Shown here piece after piece: positions 6,174-13,468 of a stretch of DNA of 16,496 nucleotides. The DNA lies in assembly GCA_016193385.1 (NCBI GenBank), contig JACPSF010000052.1, positions 1-16,496 on the forward strand, in the 5' to 3' direction. Under the pieces are notes generated by a model. That model worked only from the letters and a program-made list of their open reading frames with translations, searched no databases and was not told the origin of the DNA. Position 1 is the stretch's first letter, and every line of letters starts with the position of its first letter. Origin of the DNA: Deltaproteobacteria bacterium (GTDB lineage Bacteria > Desulfobacterota_B > Binatia > UBA9968). Made by a program: the position numbers and the translations under genes.

Positions 6174-6968
6174 TTACTTGATGATCGGCCAATACCGCCC
6201 TTTCTTTGTGACAATGCGAAGCGAAACGTGGTAGAGCTTTTCCAAAACATCGAGTTTCAACACATCGCCCGTCTTTCCCCGCTTGAGAACTCGACCGGCT
6301 TTCAGGATCAGCATATTTTTGAATAGCGGTAGAATCTCTTCGATATGGTGCGTTACATAAATGAGCGAGGGAACCTTTTTCTGCCTTCCCAAGGTTTGCA
6401 AGGTGAAAAGGAAATTTTCCCTCGCCCCGGGATCCATCCCCGCGCAGGGTTCATCGAGGAAAATGAGGTAGGGCCTGGTCATCCGCGCCCGGGCAATCAT
6501 CACCTTCTGCTGTTCTCCTTGGGACAACGTGCCGAACTCCTGGTGGTCCAGGTACGAACAACCCATCTGTTCCAGATACTCCTCGGCCTGGGCGTAGTCT
6601 CTTGCATCGGGCTTTCCCCACGGACCTTCGACGAGCCCGACTTGAGCGAACTTTCCCGATATCACCGTCCTCAGCGTCTCCTCCCGTGGCGGAATCTGAG
6701 CCGCCAGCGTCGAGGTGACCCAGCCGATGCTTTTCCGAAGTTCGGGAAGATTGACCAATGCCTTTCCTTTCCGGTAAACTCCGCCCCCTTCGTTTGGCCA
6801 GATATAACCCGCGGCAATCCTGAGCAGCGTGGTTTTTCCGGAGCCATTCGGGCCCAGCAGGGCCCAGTGCTCGCCCTGCCCCACGGTCCAGCTTACAGAA
6901 TCAAGGATTCTTTTTCCGTTGGCCGAATAGGAGACGTTGCGGATGTCCAGGGCGGGAACTCGGTTCAT
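6174..6968 (-). CDS. ABC transporter ATP-binding protein (YlmA/ModF-like)
   Basis: Single ABC ATPase domain, 264 residues. Seen: Walker A GPNGSGKTT at 39-47, ABC signature LSQGEQ at 148-153, Walker B LIFLDEP at 168-174 with catalytic E173, and the H-loop in YVTHHIEE (207-208). Where a Q-loop Gln is expected there is IGWVTSTL (81-88), a wording I associate with the YlmA/ModF type of lone ATPases, so the coupling Gln seems absent. No permease or binding protein is adjacent; its partners are a CPBP protease upstream (ATGA overlap of four bases) and an AsmA-like protein downstream. It may energise an unlinked permease or act as a soluble ATPase. Motif evidence for the ABC fold is strong; the substrate is unknown. 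Confidence 0.9.
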   Translation of the reverse strand: MNRVPALDIRNVSYSANGKRILDSVSWTVGQGEHWALLGPNGSGKTTLLRIAAGYIWPNEGGGVYRKGKALVNLPELRKSIGWVTSTLAAQIPPREETLRTVISGKFAQVGLVEGPWGKPDARDYAQAEEYLEQMGCSYLDHQEFGTLSQGEQQKVMIARARMTRPYLIFLDEPCAGMDPGARENFLFTLQTLGRQKKVPSLIYVTHHIEEILPLFKNMLILKAGRVLKRGKTGDVLKLDVLEKLYHVSLRIVTKKGRYWPIIK

Positions 6969-7582
6969 CGATCTCTTTTCACCTCCGTGATGCGATCTTC
7001 AAAATCTGAGCACTCGCTTAGCCTCGTGATTGCCCTGTGCCGTCGAAGCAAGTATATCATTGCAAAAAAATCGTAAAGCGTATGGACGATCATGGGCGGA
7101 AGAAGATTCCCTGAGACGAGGAGAAGGGCGCCCAAGTAAAGGCCAAAAAAACCGGCAACCACGGCATAAGCCGGCGTTATGAAATGGCCAAGACCGAATA
7201 GCCCACTCGCCACGACCCACGCGCCCCAGGGATTTAGCCAGTCTGCAAGGGCAGTCTGGATGACGCCGCGAAAAAGAGTCTCCTCACCTATTCCGGCCAG
7301 AAGAGAAATCAGAGCAAGTTCAAAATGCGAACAGCCCGCAAATATAGCGACGACCCGTTCCACTTCACGCATGAGCCGGCGCAATGGAGCCCATCGGGTC
7401 CAGGCGCACCACCAAAGCCCCACGAGCGGCGCCGCCGTGGCGAGCACCCCTCCGGCCAATCCCTCCCAACCAAAATCGACCCCTGTGAGAGGCGGGTAGC
7501 CAAGCAACCAACCCAGACCCGACGCCAGAGCGAACAGGCCCCCTTCGAACAGAACCGCGAGCCTCAAGACCCTCCCCGCCAT
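6965..7582 (-). CDS. CPBP family intramembrane glutamic endopeptidase (CAAX protease/Abi)
   Basis: Polytopic inner-membrane protease of the CPBP (formerly Abi/CAAX) family, related to eukaryotic Rce1; bacterial members process membrane peptides or confer bacteriocin self-immunity. Seen in 205 residues: several hydrophobic segments, motif 1 EETLFRG at 100-106 (E100, E101, R105), motif 2 FGLGH at 129-133, and motif 3 HTLYD at 167-171. All expected catalytic and ligand residues are present. It is the first gene of a three-gene operon and its stop overlaps the ABC ATPase start by four bases. No Shine-Dalgarno precedes the ATG; instead a perfect TATAAT ends five bases before it, which suggests a leaderless transcript. 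Its substrate is unknown; coupling to a lone ABC ATPase is suggestive of peptide processing or immunity but not proof. Confidence 0.9.
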   Translation of the reverse strand: MAGRVLRLAVLFEGGLFALASGLGWLLGYPPLTGVDFGWEGLAGGVLATAAPLVGLWWCAWTRWAPLRRLMREVERVVAIFAGCSHFELALISLLAGIGEETLFRGVIQTALADWLNPWGAWVVASGLFGLGHFITPAYAVVAGFFGLYLGALLLVSGNLLPPMIVHTLYDFFAMIYLLRRHRAITRLSECSDFEDRITEVKRDR

Positions 7583-7878
7583 GCGCTATTATACACGGAA
7601 AGGTCTGCTTTCTCATAACCGCAACGAACCGCCTGCTCCTTAAAGGTAGAGAAAAATTTCCACGTCCACGTAAGGAGTGCCCGACACGGGCCGGTCAGGT
7701 GGTCGGAGGGAAAGCGGACGGTAAGGAGTTGCTTCGGCCGGCGGACAGTGTAAGCTTACCAGCCCGGCTATCTCCAGATTCGCTACAGCGAGGACTTCAC
7801 CACTTTCCCGATAATTGTCCGAAACGGGATTATCTGTTAAGTTGCTGAGGAAAGAGGCTCGTGTTTCGGGAGGCGAAG
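7583..7878. promoter_or_regulatory. Divergent intergenic region with promoter motifs
   Basis: It separates the divergent CPBP operon and the SH3b lipoprotein gene. On the minus strand TATAAT at 7593-7588 ends five bases before the CPBP ATG; no good -35 is seen. On the plus strand an inverted repeat GATAAT (7810-7815) and ATTATC (7829-7834) overlaps a weak promoter-like pair TTGTCC (7815-7820) and TAAGTT (7838-7843) with a 17-base spacer, and could be an operator. A Shine-Dalgarno GGGAGG at 7868-7873 sets the lipoprotein start. GTAAGGAGT occurs twice (around 7670 and 7720). No convincing gene lies between 7640 and 7800. Confidence 0.35.
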
Positions 7879-8412
7879 ATGCGGCTCAGGTCAAGACGTT
7901 GCTTTTTTCTCGCTGTTCTAATCCTTTGGTCGCTCTCGGGATGCGGACAAAAGAGCGAAGATCCCGGCTCGCAAACCACCTCCGCCGGGCAAGCCCAAGC
8001 GTACGTCACAACCGGTGATGTGAAAGTCAGAAGCGGCCCGGACACCCGCTACAAAACTGTCGCGGAAATTCGCATTGGGACAAAGGTCCAAGTGGTGGGC
8101 CATGAAGGGAGCTGGCTGAAGGTCGTCTCCAAGCACGGTAACCCTCCCGGGTATATCGATGACAGGTTTGCCCGGCCGTTAGGCGAGGAGACCCTGGGGG
8201 CGCCTCCGGTCCAAGGAACCTACACTGTCATTGCGGATACTTACGTTAGACAAGGTCCCGGTCTACATTATCCGGTCATCACCAGTATTCCCAAAGGGAT
8301 GAAGGTTTATATCGTAGGCGCGGAACGAGATTGGCTGAAGGTTCAATCCAAACGGGGAAGAGCCCCCGGATACATCGAGAAAATGTATGCTCAAAGACGC
8401 GCCGGCGACTAG
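7879..8412 (+). CDS. Lipoprotein with two bacterial SH3 (SH3b) domains
   Basis: Exported lipoprotein of 177 residues. Seen, numbered from the ATG at 7879: basic n-region (MRLRSRR), hydrophobic core to about residue 19, and a lipobox LSGC with lipidated C22; then two similar SH3b domains at about 42-98 and 115-171. Each has the family pattern V+VRSGPD/VRQGPG, then a G(T/M)KV step, then (S/D)WLKV, and ends with PGYI. SH3b domains usually bind peptidoglycan or other cell-wall ligands, so a cell-envelope anchoring or sensing role is likely. The start is the ATG with GGGAGG five bases upstream, rather than the GTG at 7861. The next gene begins 58 bases downstream on the same strand; no functional link is evident. 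Confidence 0.88.
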   Translation: MRLRSRRCFFLAVLILWSLSGCGQKSEDPGSQTTSAGQAQAYVTTGDVKVRSGPDTRYKTVAEIRIGTKVQVVGHEGSWLKVVSKHGNPPGYIDDRFARPLGEETLGAPPVQGTYTVIADTYVRQGPGLHYPVITSIPKGMKVYIVGAERDWLKVQSKRGRAPGYIEKMYAQRRAGD

Positions 8413-8470
8413 CATCTCCCTGGCGGCGCCTCGCGATCACCCTTAGACCCTCCCTTCCGTCATTCATCGG

Positions 8471-9613
8471 ATGGAGAACGCCGAATACCTTGGTGATGGC
8501 CCAGTGCTCTTCTCGGAGGAGAGCGCGGGCCGTTTCCGCGTCGGGTTCATCACGCTCGACAACCCGAGCTCGCTCAACGCGCTCGACTTGAGGATGCTCT
8601 ATGCGATCGAACAAAAGCTTCTCGAGTGGCGCGCCAGGGCTGATATCGCCTGCCTCGTGCTCAATGCCGCCTCTGAGAAGGCGTTTTGCGCCGGCGGCGA
8701 TGTTAAGTCTCTGGTCAACGAACTCGAAAAAGAGGACAACTCCGCCTACGGACGGGAGTACTTCGCCGCAGAATACTTCGTGGATTACTTTATCCACGTC
8801 TATCCCAAGCCGATACTCTGCTGGGCCGATGGCATTACCATGGGCGGCGGGATTGGCATCATGAACGGGGCCTCGCATCGAGTGGTGACCGAGCGCACCG
8901 TCCTGGCCATGCCCGAGATCGCTATCGGCTTCTTTGCCGACGTGGGCGCGACGTACTTTTTCAGCCGACTGCCCCAGCGCCTGGGCTTGTTTCTCGGGTT
9001 GACCGGGGCGCGCTTTGACGGCTTCGATGCGGTGGCGATCCAAATGGCCGACGCATGGGTGCGATCCGAAAAAAAGAAGTCGGTTTTTGCGGAGCTTTTG
9101 CGCCTGGACTGGGCCGGAGATTCCCGTAGAGACAGGGAAATCTTAAGCCGGTATTTGGCGAGCCAGGCAGACGCCAACGCTTCCCCCAACTCATCCCTCT
9201 TAAAGCGCCTCCAGGAAATCGAGACATTCATGGATAAGGCACGCATGGACGAAATCGACGAGGTCTTGCGAAAATGGGAAGGCAAAGACGCCTGGATGCG
9301 AAGCGCCCTCCAGGGCTACTTTGCCGGCTCCCCCACTTCAGCCAACGCCATTTTCGAGGAATTCAAGAGGGGGAAAAATCTGCCTTTGAAAGAAGCTTTC
9401 CTTCGGGAATGGGATATGGCCGTTCATTTCTGCGATCGCTCCGATTTTCGTGAGGGCGTAAGGGCCCTCTTGGTGGACAAGGATCGTCGTCCTCGGTGGA
9501 ATCCCCCGACTCTGGCCCAGGTGAGGGACGAAGAAATCGAAAGATTCTTTTTGACGCCGAGCGCAGAGCCTCACCTTTTGCGGCATAAGATCGACGAGAC
9601 GGGAATCGGTTAG
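8471..9613 (+). CDS. 3-hydroxyisobutyryl-CoA hydrolase-like enzyme (enoyl-CoA hydratase/isomerase superfamily)
   Basis: Cytoplasmic crotonase-fold thioesterase; HIBYL-CoA hydrolases release 3-hydroxyisobutyrate in valine degradation. Seen in 380 residues: CAGGDVK at 73-79 (oxyanion-hole loop), GITMGGGIG at 121-129 (second oxyanion-hole helix), PEIAIGFFADVGAT at 148-161 carrying E149 and D157 in the positions of the catalytic acids of HIBCH, and the long C-terminal half with DFREGVRALLVDKDRRPRW, which separates this ECH_2 type from ordinary enoyl-CoA hydratases (about 260 residues). No clear Shine-Dalgarno precedes the ATG at 8471. The last bases overlap the convergent MFS gene by four. No other valine-pathway gene is nearby, so the physiological substrate is inferred from family only. 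Confidence 0.88.
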   Translation: MENAEYLGDGPVLFSEESAGRFRVGFITLDNPSSLNALDLRMLYAIEQKLLEWRARADIACLVLNAASEKAFCAGGDVKSLVNELEKEDNSAYGREYFAAEYFVDYFIHVYPKPILCWADGITMGGGIGIMNGASHRVVTERTVLAMPEIAIGFFADVGATYFFSRLPQRLGLFLGLTGARFDGFDAVAIQMADAWVRSEKKKSVFAELLRLDWAGDSRRDREILSRYLASQADANASPNSSLLKRLQEIETFMDKARMDEIDEVLRKWEGKDAWMRSALQGYFAGSPTSANAIFEEFKRGKNLPLKEAFLREWDMAVHFCDRSDFREGVRALLVDKDRRPRWNPPTLAQVRDEEIERFFLTPSAEPHLLRHKIDETGIG

Positions 9614-10836
9614 GAGGCGGCAGGGGTTCCCGGCTCTGAGGCGTCGGGGGAAGGCAAAAACCACCACACGAGGAAGCCGAGAACGAAGGAACCGATCCCA
9701 CTCACGATATAAGGAGCATCGGCTCCCATGTGCTCGAGGAGCCAGCCTGCTCCTGTGTTAGAAGCGATCCCTCCGATCCCTATCCCTATCATCGACAGAA
9801 GTGCCTGAGCTGTGGAGCGAAGCCGGCCCGGGACGACCGCGTCCAGATACAGCGGGCCACCCAGCAGCAAGCCGGTCACCATGACGCCGTGGAGCATCTG
9901 TACGGGGTAGACCAGGTAAGGGTCGTGGCTCAGACCGCTGACCGTCCAGCGGACGGCCCCGGCCAGCACCCCCAACACTAGAAGGCCGCGAGCCCCAAGG
10001 CGCTTGAGCCCGGCTCCCGAAGAGATCAATAGCGGGATTTCAACGAGCAGCATCAAAATCCACATCTGACGAATTGTGTAGAGATCCCCGCCGCGAGCGC
10101 GAACATAAACGGGAAAGAGCCACATGGGACCGGCCTGCAGCACGTAAGCAACGAGCACAAAGAAAAGAAAACGAATCACAGCGCTGTTCTTCAAAAGTGC
10201 TCGCCACTCCCCCCGGGAAGCCCGCAGCCCCACGACGCCCTCTCTCGGGAGAAAGAGACCCACCAGGGCGGCTCCAAAAACTATCCCGGCAGTTATAAGA
10301 AACATGATTTCGAGACCCGGCTCCGCCGCTCCGCCGGACGCCGCTTCCAATCCTTTCGCTGTCTGGTAATGACGCAGAAGCCAGGGAAAACTTAGGACGA
10401 GCAAGAGATAGCCCAAAGTACCCCAGACGCGAATCAGACCGAAAGCGTAAGGCCCGGAACCGTGAAGGACTCCAAGGGTCACCGAGACGGTCAGCGGAAT
10501 GATCGCCGTAGAAAAACAAGCAAGCGCAACCGTCGCACCTAAGATTGCCAGAAATCTGTCTGCCGAAGCGAGCGCCAGATAGCCGAGGGAGGCGCCAAAG
10601 GCGAGGAGGACCACAACTCGGCCGCGAGCCCCGGTCCTGTCGGCAACCTGACCCCAGAAGGGCTGCGCGAACATGCCCGCGAGAGGCACCATCGACAGCA
10701 CCACACCCACCTGAGTCCCCGTCAGGCCGGCATTCTCTCGCAAATACAGGCTGTAATAAGGGAAAAAGATCCCGAGCGCCCCCATATAGATGAACCAGAA
10801 GAGGGCGAGCGGCACCGCTTGCGTGACTTTACCCAT
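9610..10836 (-). CDS. MFS transporter (12-TM, MFS_1-like/HcaT-like)
   Basis: Predicted inner-membrane secondary transporter, 408 residues with about 12 hydrophobic segments. Seen: N-terminal GALGIFFPYYSLYLRE, a phrase typical of the LacY/NupG/HcaT-like MFS_1_like group; loop 2-3 motif A as GQVADRTGARGR at 62-73; and a hydrophilic central loop near 165-215. The second half carries PLYLDAVVPGRLRSTAQALL, also common in this group. Relatives carry sugars, nucleosides or phenylpropionate; the substrate here is unknown. The ATG at 10836 has a weak GGAAGA about eight bases upstream. The stop overlaps the convergent hydrolase stop by four bases. The gene stands alone on its strand. Confidence 0.88.
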   Translation of the reverse strand: MGKVTQAVPLALFWFIYMGALGIFFPYYSLYLRENAGLTGTQVGVVLSMVPLAGMFAQPFWGQVADRTGARGRVVVLLAFGASLGYLALASADRFLAILGATVALACFSTAIIPLTVSVTLGVLHGSGPYAFGLIRVWGTLGYLLLVLSFPWLLRHYQTAKGLEAASGGAAEPGLEIMFLITAGIVFGAALVGLFLPREGVVGLRASRGEWRALLKNSAVIRFLFFVLVAYVLQAGPMWLFPVYVRARGGDLYTIRQMWILMLLVEIPLLISSGAGLKRLGARGLLVLGVLAGAVRWTVSGLSHDPYLVYPVQMLHGVMVTGLLLGGPLYLDAVVPGRLRSTAQALLSMIGIGIGGIASNTGAGWLLEHMGADAPYIVSGIGSFVLGFLVWWFLPSPDASEPGTPAAS

Positions 10837-11168
10837 AAATTTATTCTTCCGGCTTGATAGTCAGGCACACCAGACACTTAACGGCAAGACCCGACGCAGA
10901 TCGAGCGCAGGCAAAGTTGACATAACGCCACCTTACCGGATAGTCTCTGCCTTGAAATACGGAGCCCGCGCCGTCCTGCTCTCTCCGGTAGCCGCCTGCT
11001 TGCGCGCTCGCGCAGACAAGCCTGATCCCCCCCGAGGGAGGGCTGAGGATGTGAGTGAGAGCCGGCCCATGAACTCTCGGTGGCTGACACCCAAAAAGGA
11101 ATCTCTTATGAATTGGTCAATAAGAGCGCACCACCATACACGGCGTGGTGAACCAAGAGGAGAGTAGA
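10837..11168 (+). promoter_or_regulatory. Long leader region with promoter and two hairpins before a small secreted-protein gene
   Basis: A perfect TTGACA at 10917-10922 is followed 18 bases later by TAGTCT (10941-10946), a plausible promoter that would give a leader of roughly 215 bases. Just before the gene are two hairpins, each with a 10-base loop: CTCTTAT (11103-11109) with ATAAGAG (11120-11126), and CACCAC (11129-11134) with GTGGTG (11145-11150). The Shine-Dalgarno AGAGGAGAG at 11156-11164 contains an AAGAG context that could also pair with the CTCTT of the first hairpin, so alternative folds are possible. Other local pairings occur upstream (GCTTG with CAAGC near 11000-11020). No known riboswitch class is recognised. 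Confidence 0.35.
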
Positions 11169-11459
11169 ATGAGGAGTCTGCTAATCGGTTCGTTTTCATT
11201 TTTCATGCTGGTCATTGTTACACCTCTTGTGGCAGCAGACCTGAGGGGCCAAGTTTTACAGGGCAACGGCGCGCCAGCAGGCAACGTGACAATCTCCCTG
11301 AAGGAAGGACAAAATAGTAGAACCGCGACGACGAATGGGAGTGGTTTCTATGAGTTCAGAAACATTACCCCAGGGACTTACACGCTGACAATTAAGGGTC
11401 AGAATGAACAGGTCAGGGTGTCTCCACAGGGGACGGAAAGGAACATCAGGGTGCCATAA
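11169..11459 (+). CDS. Small secreted protein with carboxypeptidase regulatory-like domain
   Basis: 96 residues: a signal peptide (MRSLLIGSFSFFMLVIVTPL, cleavage likely after VAA at 21-23), then a single beta-sandwich domain. The pattern LRGQVLQGNGAPAGNVTISL, then TTNGSGFYEFRNITPGTYTL, then TIKG, is the classic CarboxypepD_reg/CnaB-like wording in which a G-x-V-x-D/N-x-x-G-x-P strand is followed by T-x-x-x-G-x-Y/F-x-F and L-x-P-G-x-Y. Such domains usually occur as modules of larger outer-membrane or surface proteins; a stand-alone secreted copy is less usual. The ATG at 11169 has a strong Shine-Dalgarno (AGAGGAGAG, 11156-11164); the upstream GTG at 11145 lies in a hairpin and is rejected. The next gene starts 20 bases later, indicating an operon. 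Confidence 0.8.
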   Translation: MRSLLIGSFSFFMLVIVTPLVAADLRGQVLQGNGAPAGNVTISLKEGQNSRTATTNGSGFYEFRNITPGTYTLTIKGQNEQVRVSPQGTERNIRVP

Positions 11460-11479
11460 AAACGGAAGGGGAGAACGGC

Positions 11480-12511
11480 ATGGCTGAAGAAGGGGAAGAG
11501 AAAGAAGAGAAGAACGGAAAGCGAGACCTCTGGGGAAAGCTTGAATCCTTTGCCAAAATTTCGGCAGGTGTGGGGGTGCTTATTGGATCGGTTGCGATTC
11601 CTTTCATTATTCAAAAAACCACGGACCAAAGTCATAGAGCACAGGTCTATATGCAAATCATGAGTGAGAGAGAAAAAGCGGACACTGCCATCAGGCAAGA
11701 GATGTTTAAAACTCTTCTCACGAACTATCTCGGAGCATTTGAGGATAAGAAAACGGTGAAGGAGACTGAGGATTCCTTCAGGAAGCGAATCATGTTTCTT
11801 GACCTGCTGAATCTGAACTTTCAGGAATATCTGAATGCCAGACCGTTGTTTGAGGATGTCTATTCGCGCCTAGACCAGGCGAAAAAAGGGATCGAAAAAG
11901 GCGGCAAGGAGCTCGAAACAGTGGAGAAGTTACAGCAAGAGCTGATCCGAGTGGCGAAAAATGTCGCCTCCAGACAATCCGCGATGCTTGCCCACTTGGG
12001 GCTCAATAGAAGTTTTGAAGTAAAGAAGGGGGAGACGGTCTGTATTCGGCTTTACGCTGTAGAAAATCTCAAGGAATTAATGAGTGAAGTCGGGGAACGA
12101 TCGCTCCGAGATTTCAAGTATGAGAGCTGTAGCAAGGCACCCGTCCGAAATCCCGAGCCGACGGACACGAGTTCTCCTGCGATCGATGTAGAGCTAGAAG
12201 AGATAAAGGAGGCGGCCGCACACGTGAAGGTGACTCCGTACCAAGAATCATTTAAGAATGGCACGTTGAATTTCGTTCGGGCGGCTAAACCCATAAACTT
12301 TGAGGTATCCTCTTTTGATTTACCCTACATGGATAACACGCGATTGTTTGACGGTAGTCGCTTTGCGCTGGTTTTGCGGGATATTGATAAGAAAGAGGAG
12401 GTTGCCCATTTCAATGCGATTATTTTTAAAGGGGAATTCATGAGCCTCAGGGATCGACCTTTCTTTGAAGAGATGTTGCAGAGGCTAAGCAAAGAGGGCA
12501 AAACCAAGTGA
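11480..12511 (+). CDS. Hypothetical membrane-anchored protein (343 aa)
   Basis: Not recognised. Seen: a highly charged N-terminus (MAEEGEEKEEKNGKRD), one probable transmembrane helix at about 26-45 (ISAGVGVLIGSVAIPFIIQ), a long helical part with a coiled-coil-like stretch at about 128-165, then a mixed, probably beta-rich C-terminal domain (about 178-343) with two Cys (188, 217). No catalytic motif is evident. The Shine-Dalgarno GGGGAG lies six bases before the ATG. The gene follows the small secreted protein by 20 bases and is likely co-transcribed. Base composition is clearly AT-richer than most of the window (one 60-base line counted by eye gave 45% GC against 68% in a line of the HIBCH gene), which suggests transfer. 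The layout resembles a membrane-tethered scaffold or sensor, but that is inference only. Confidence 0.75.
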   Translation: MAEEGEEKEEKNGKRDLWGKLESFAKISAGVGVLIGSVAIPFIIQKTTDQSHRAQVYMQIMSEREKADTAIRQEMFKTLLTNYLGAFEDKKTVKETEDSFRKRIMFLDLLNLNFQEYLNARPLFEDVYSRLDQAKKGIEKGGKELETVEKLQQELIRVAKNVASRQSAMLAHLGLNRSFEVKKGETVCIRLYAVENLKELMSEVGERSLRDFKYESCSKAPVRNPEPTDTSSPAIDVELEEIKEAAAHVKVTPYQESFKNGTLNFVRAAKPINFEVSSFDLPYMDNTRLFDGSRFALVLRDIDKKEEVAHFNAIIFKGEFMSLRDRPFFEEMLQRLSKEGKTK

Positions 12512-12595
12512 ACGAGAAGCAAAGAAGGGAGCAGGGGTCAAATCGCTTGATGTCCATAGCTAGAGAGATAGAGTAGATGGGAGTAGATCGGGCCA

Positions 12596-12630
12596 GGTCT
12601 TTAATTTTGACAGCAGCAAAATTCAAGACC
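12596..12630. repeat. Inverted repeat GGTCTT...AAGACC
   Basis: Left arm GGTCTTTAATTTTG (12596-12609) and right arm CAAAATTCAAGACC (12617-12630) pair over 14 bases with one mismatch around a 7-base loop. It is flanked by AGACCCC on the right, and a GGGGTCAAAT motif lies about 60 bases to the left (12536). Paired GGGGTC/GACCCC elements with CAAAATTCAAGACC are common between genes in environmental bacteria. It follows the 343-aa gene and may also serve as a weak terminator, but there is no T-run. Confidence 0.6.
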
Positions 12631-12639
12631 AGACCCCAA

Positions 12640-13020
12640 TCACTCCAGCCCTTGCATGACTGAATCAGGACTGAGTAAGCGCTGCATGAGCGCGTCGCGC
12701 GCCGGAGCGCTGGCGTCGGCCAGCATCGAGCTAATGATCCGCCACAGCACGTGGGGTTTTTCGATGATGAGCTGAAACGCTCCCACCAGCGCGGCCCAAT
12801 GCACGCGCTGAGAGAAGTTCAGGTCGAGGTAGTTCGAGCCGACCGGGTTGTAGGTGGCTCCTGTTCCTTTGTCGACTTCCTCCTGCGTCCGCGGGCGTGG
12901 AAGCAGGATTGATAGGCCGCGATTAGACTTGGGTCGCGCGTAAAGGAGTAATCTGCTTTCGGCCCTGCTCCCCTCCCTCAGCAGCTTTAGTACTACCTTA
13001 GCAAACCCCCGTATGTAAAT
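12640..13020 (-). pseudogene. 3' fragment of a broken unrecognised gene
   Basis: A minus-strand open frame running to a TGA at 12640-12642. The convincing part reads GLSILLPRPRTQEEVDKGTG, then YNPVGSNYLDLNFSQRVHWA, ending with ISSMLADASAPARDALMQRL and a short tail; it looks like real protein with an amphipathic helical C-terminus. The 5' end of the frame (to 13068) runs through the hairpin element at 13038-13097 and is not credible coding sequence. It is in a different frame from the fragment at 13098-13468, on the other side of that element. The two may be halves of one gene split by the insertion plus a frameshift. Family not recognised. Confidence 0.4.
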
Positions 13021-13037
13021 GCGGGGATGGATCGGGT

Positions 13038-13097
13038 TCCGACGAAGTCGGACACGCAAAGCGTGCAACGGGAAAAGCCACGGGCGTAAGCCCGTGG
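13038..13097. repeat. Three tandem hairpins (REP-like element)
   Basis: Three perfect stem-loops follow each other: TCCGAC-GAA-GTCGGA (13038-13052), CACGC-AAA-GCGTG (13053-13065) and CCACGGGC-GTAA-GCCCGTGG (13078-13097, 8-bp stem with GTAA loop), joined by AACGGGAAAAG. Clusters of short hairpins like this are typical of REP/BIME-type elements mobilised by IS200-like (TnpA-REP) transposases, or of the ends of IS200/IS605 elements. It sits between the two fragments of a minus-strand gene. No transposase is present in the window. Confidence 0.7.
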
Positions 13098-13468
13098 AAG
13101 TTTACTGCCTTCTCCGTCAGATCGGCCAGGTGTTTCACGCGGCGGCGCTGGCCGTAGTCCTCCGGGGTTCCTTCAATCTTTTCGGTCAGTTCCTGATGAG
13201 TGCGTTCGAGCAGCTCGAACAGATCCACCGCCGGGAGGAACTCGGCCAGCTTGGTTGCCTCTGCGGTCTGATCCTCGGGTAGCTCGGCCTTGATCCACTG
13301 AAGAGGTTCGGCGGCCTTGCAAACGGCATCCAACACATGCCAGTCGCCCAGGCTTTGCATCAACGCCAGCGCCAGCGTATCCAAGGCGCGGCTGGCATCC
13401 TCCAGCGCGGCGAGGTTCAAAGCCGCCAAGCGGACATCGTCCTCCGGATAGTCAGAAGAAACATTCAA
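13098..13468 (-). pseudogene. 5' fragment of a broken unrecognised gene
   Basis: A minus-strand open frame with no ATG near its beginning: the only start offered is a TTG at 13468 without a Shine-Dalgarno, and the frame is open a further 30 bases to a TAA. The residues look genuinely protein-like: DYPEDDVRLAALNLAALEDA, an acidic, Leu/Ala-rich helical sequence, then FLPAVDLFELLERTHQELTE and EDYGQRRRVKHLADLTEK. After about 13098 the frame runs into the hairpin element and continues as nonsense to 12998. It appears to be the N-terminal part of the gene whose other piece lies at 12640-13020. Family not recognised. It could be a live small gene with a new C-terminus, but the missing start argues against it. 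Confidence 0.4.

Noticed and set aside
6155..6250. Upstream extension of the DUF748-type gene
   Set aside because: It overlaps the end of the ABC ATPase gene and adds a basic, unstructured 32 residues ahead of the TM helix.
8279..9043. 254-aa minus-strand open frame over the lipoprotein and HIBCH genes
   Set aside because: It spans two well-supported plus-strand genes and their gap, and has shadow-like composition.
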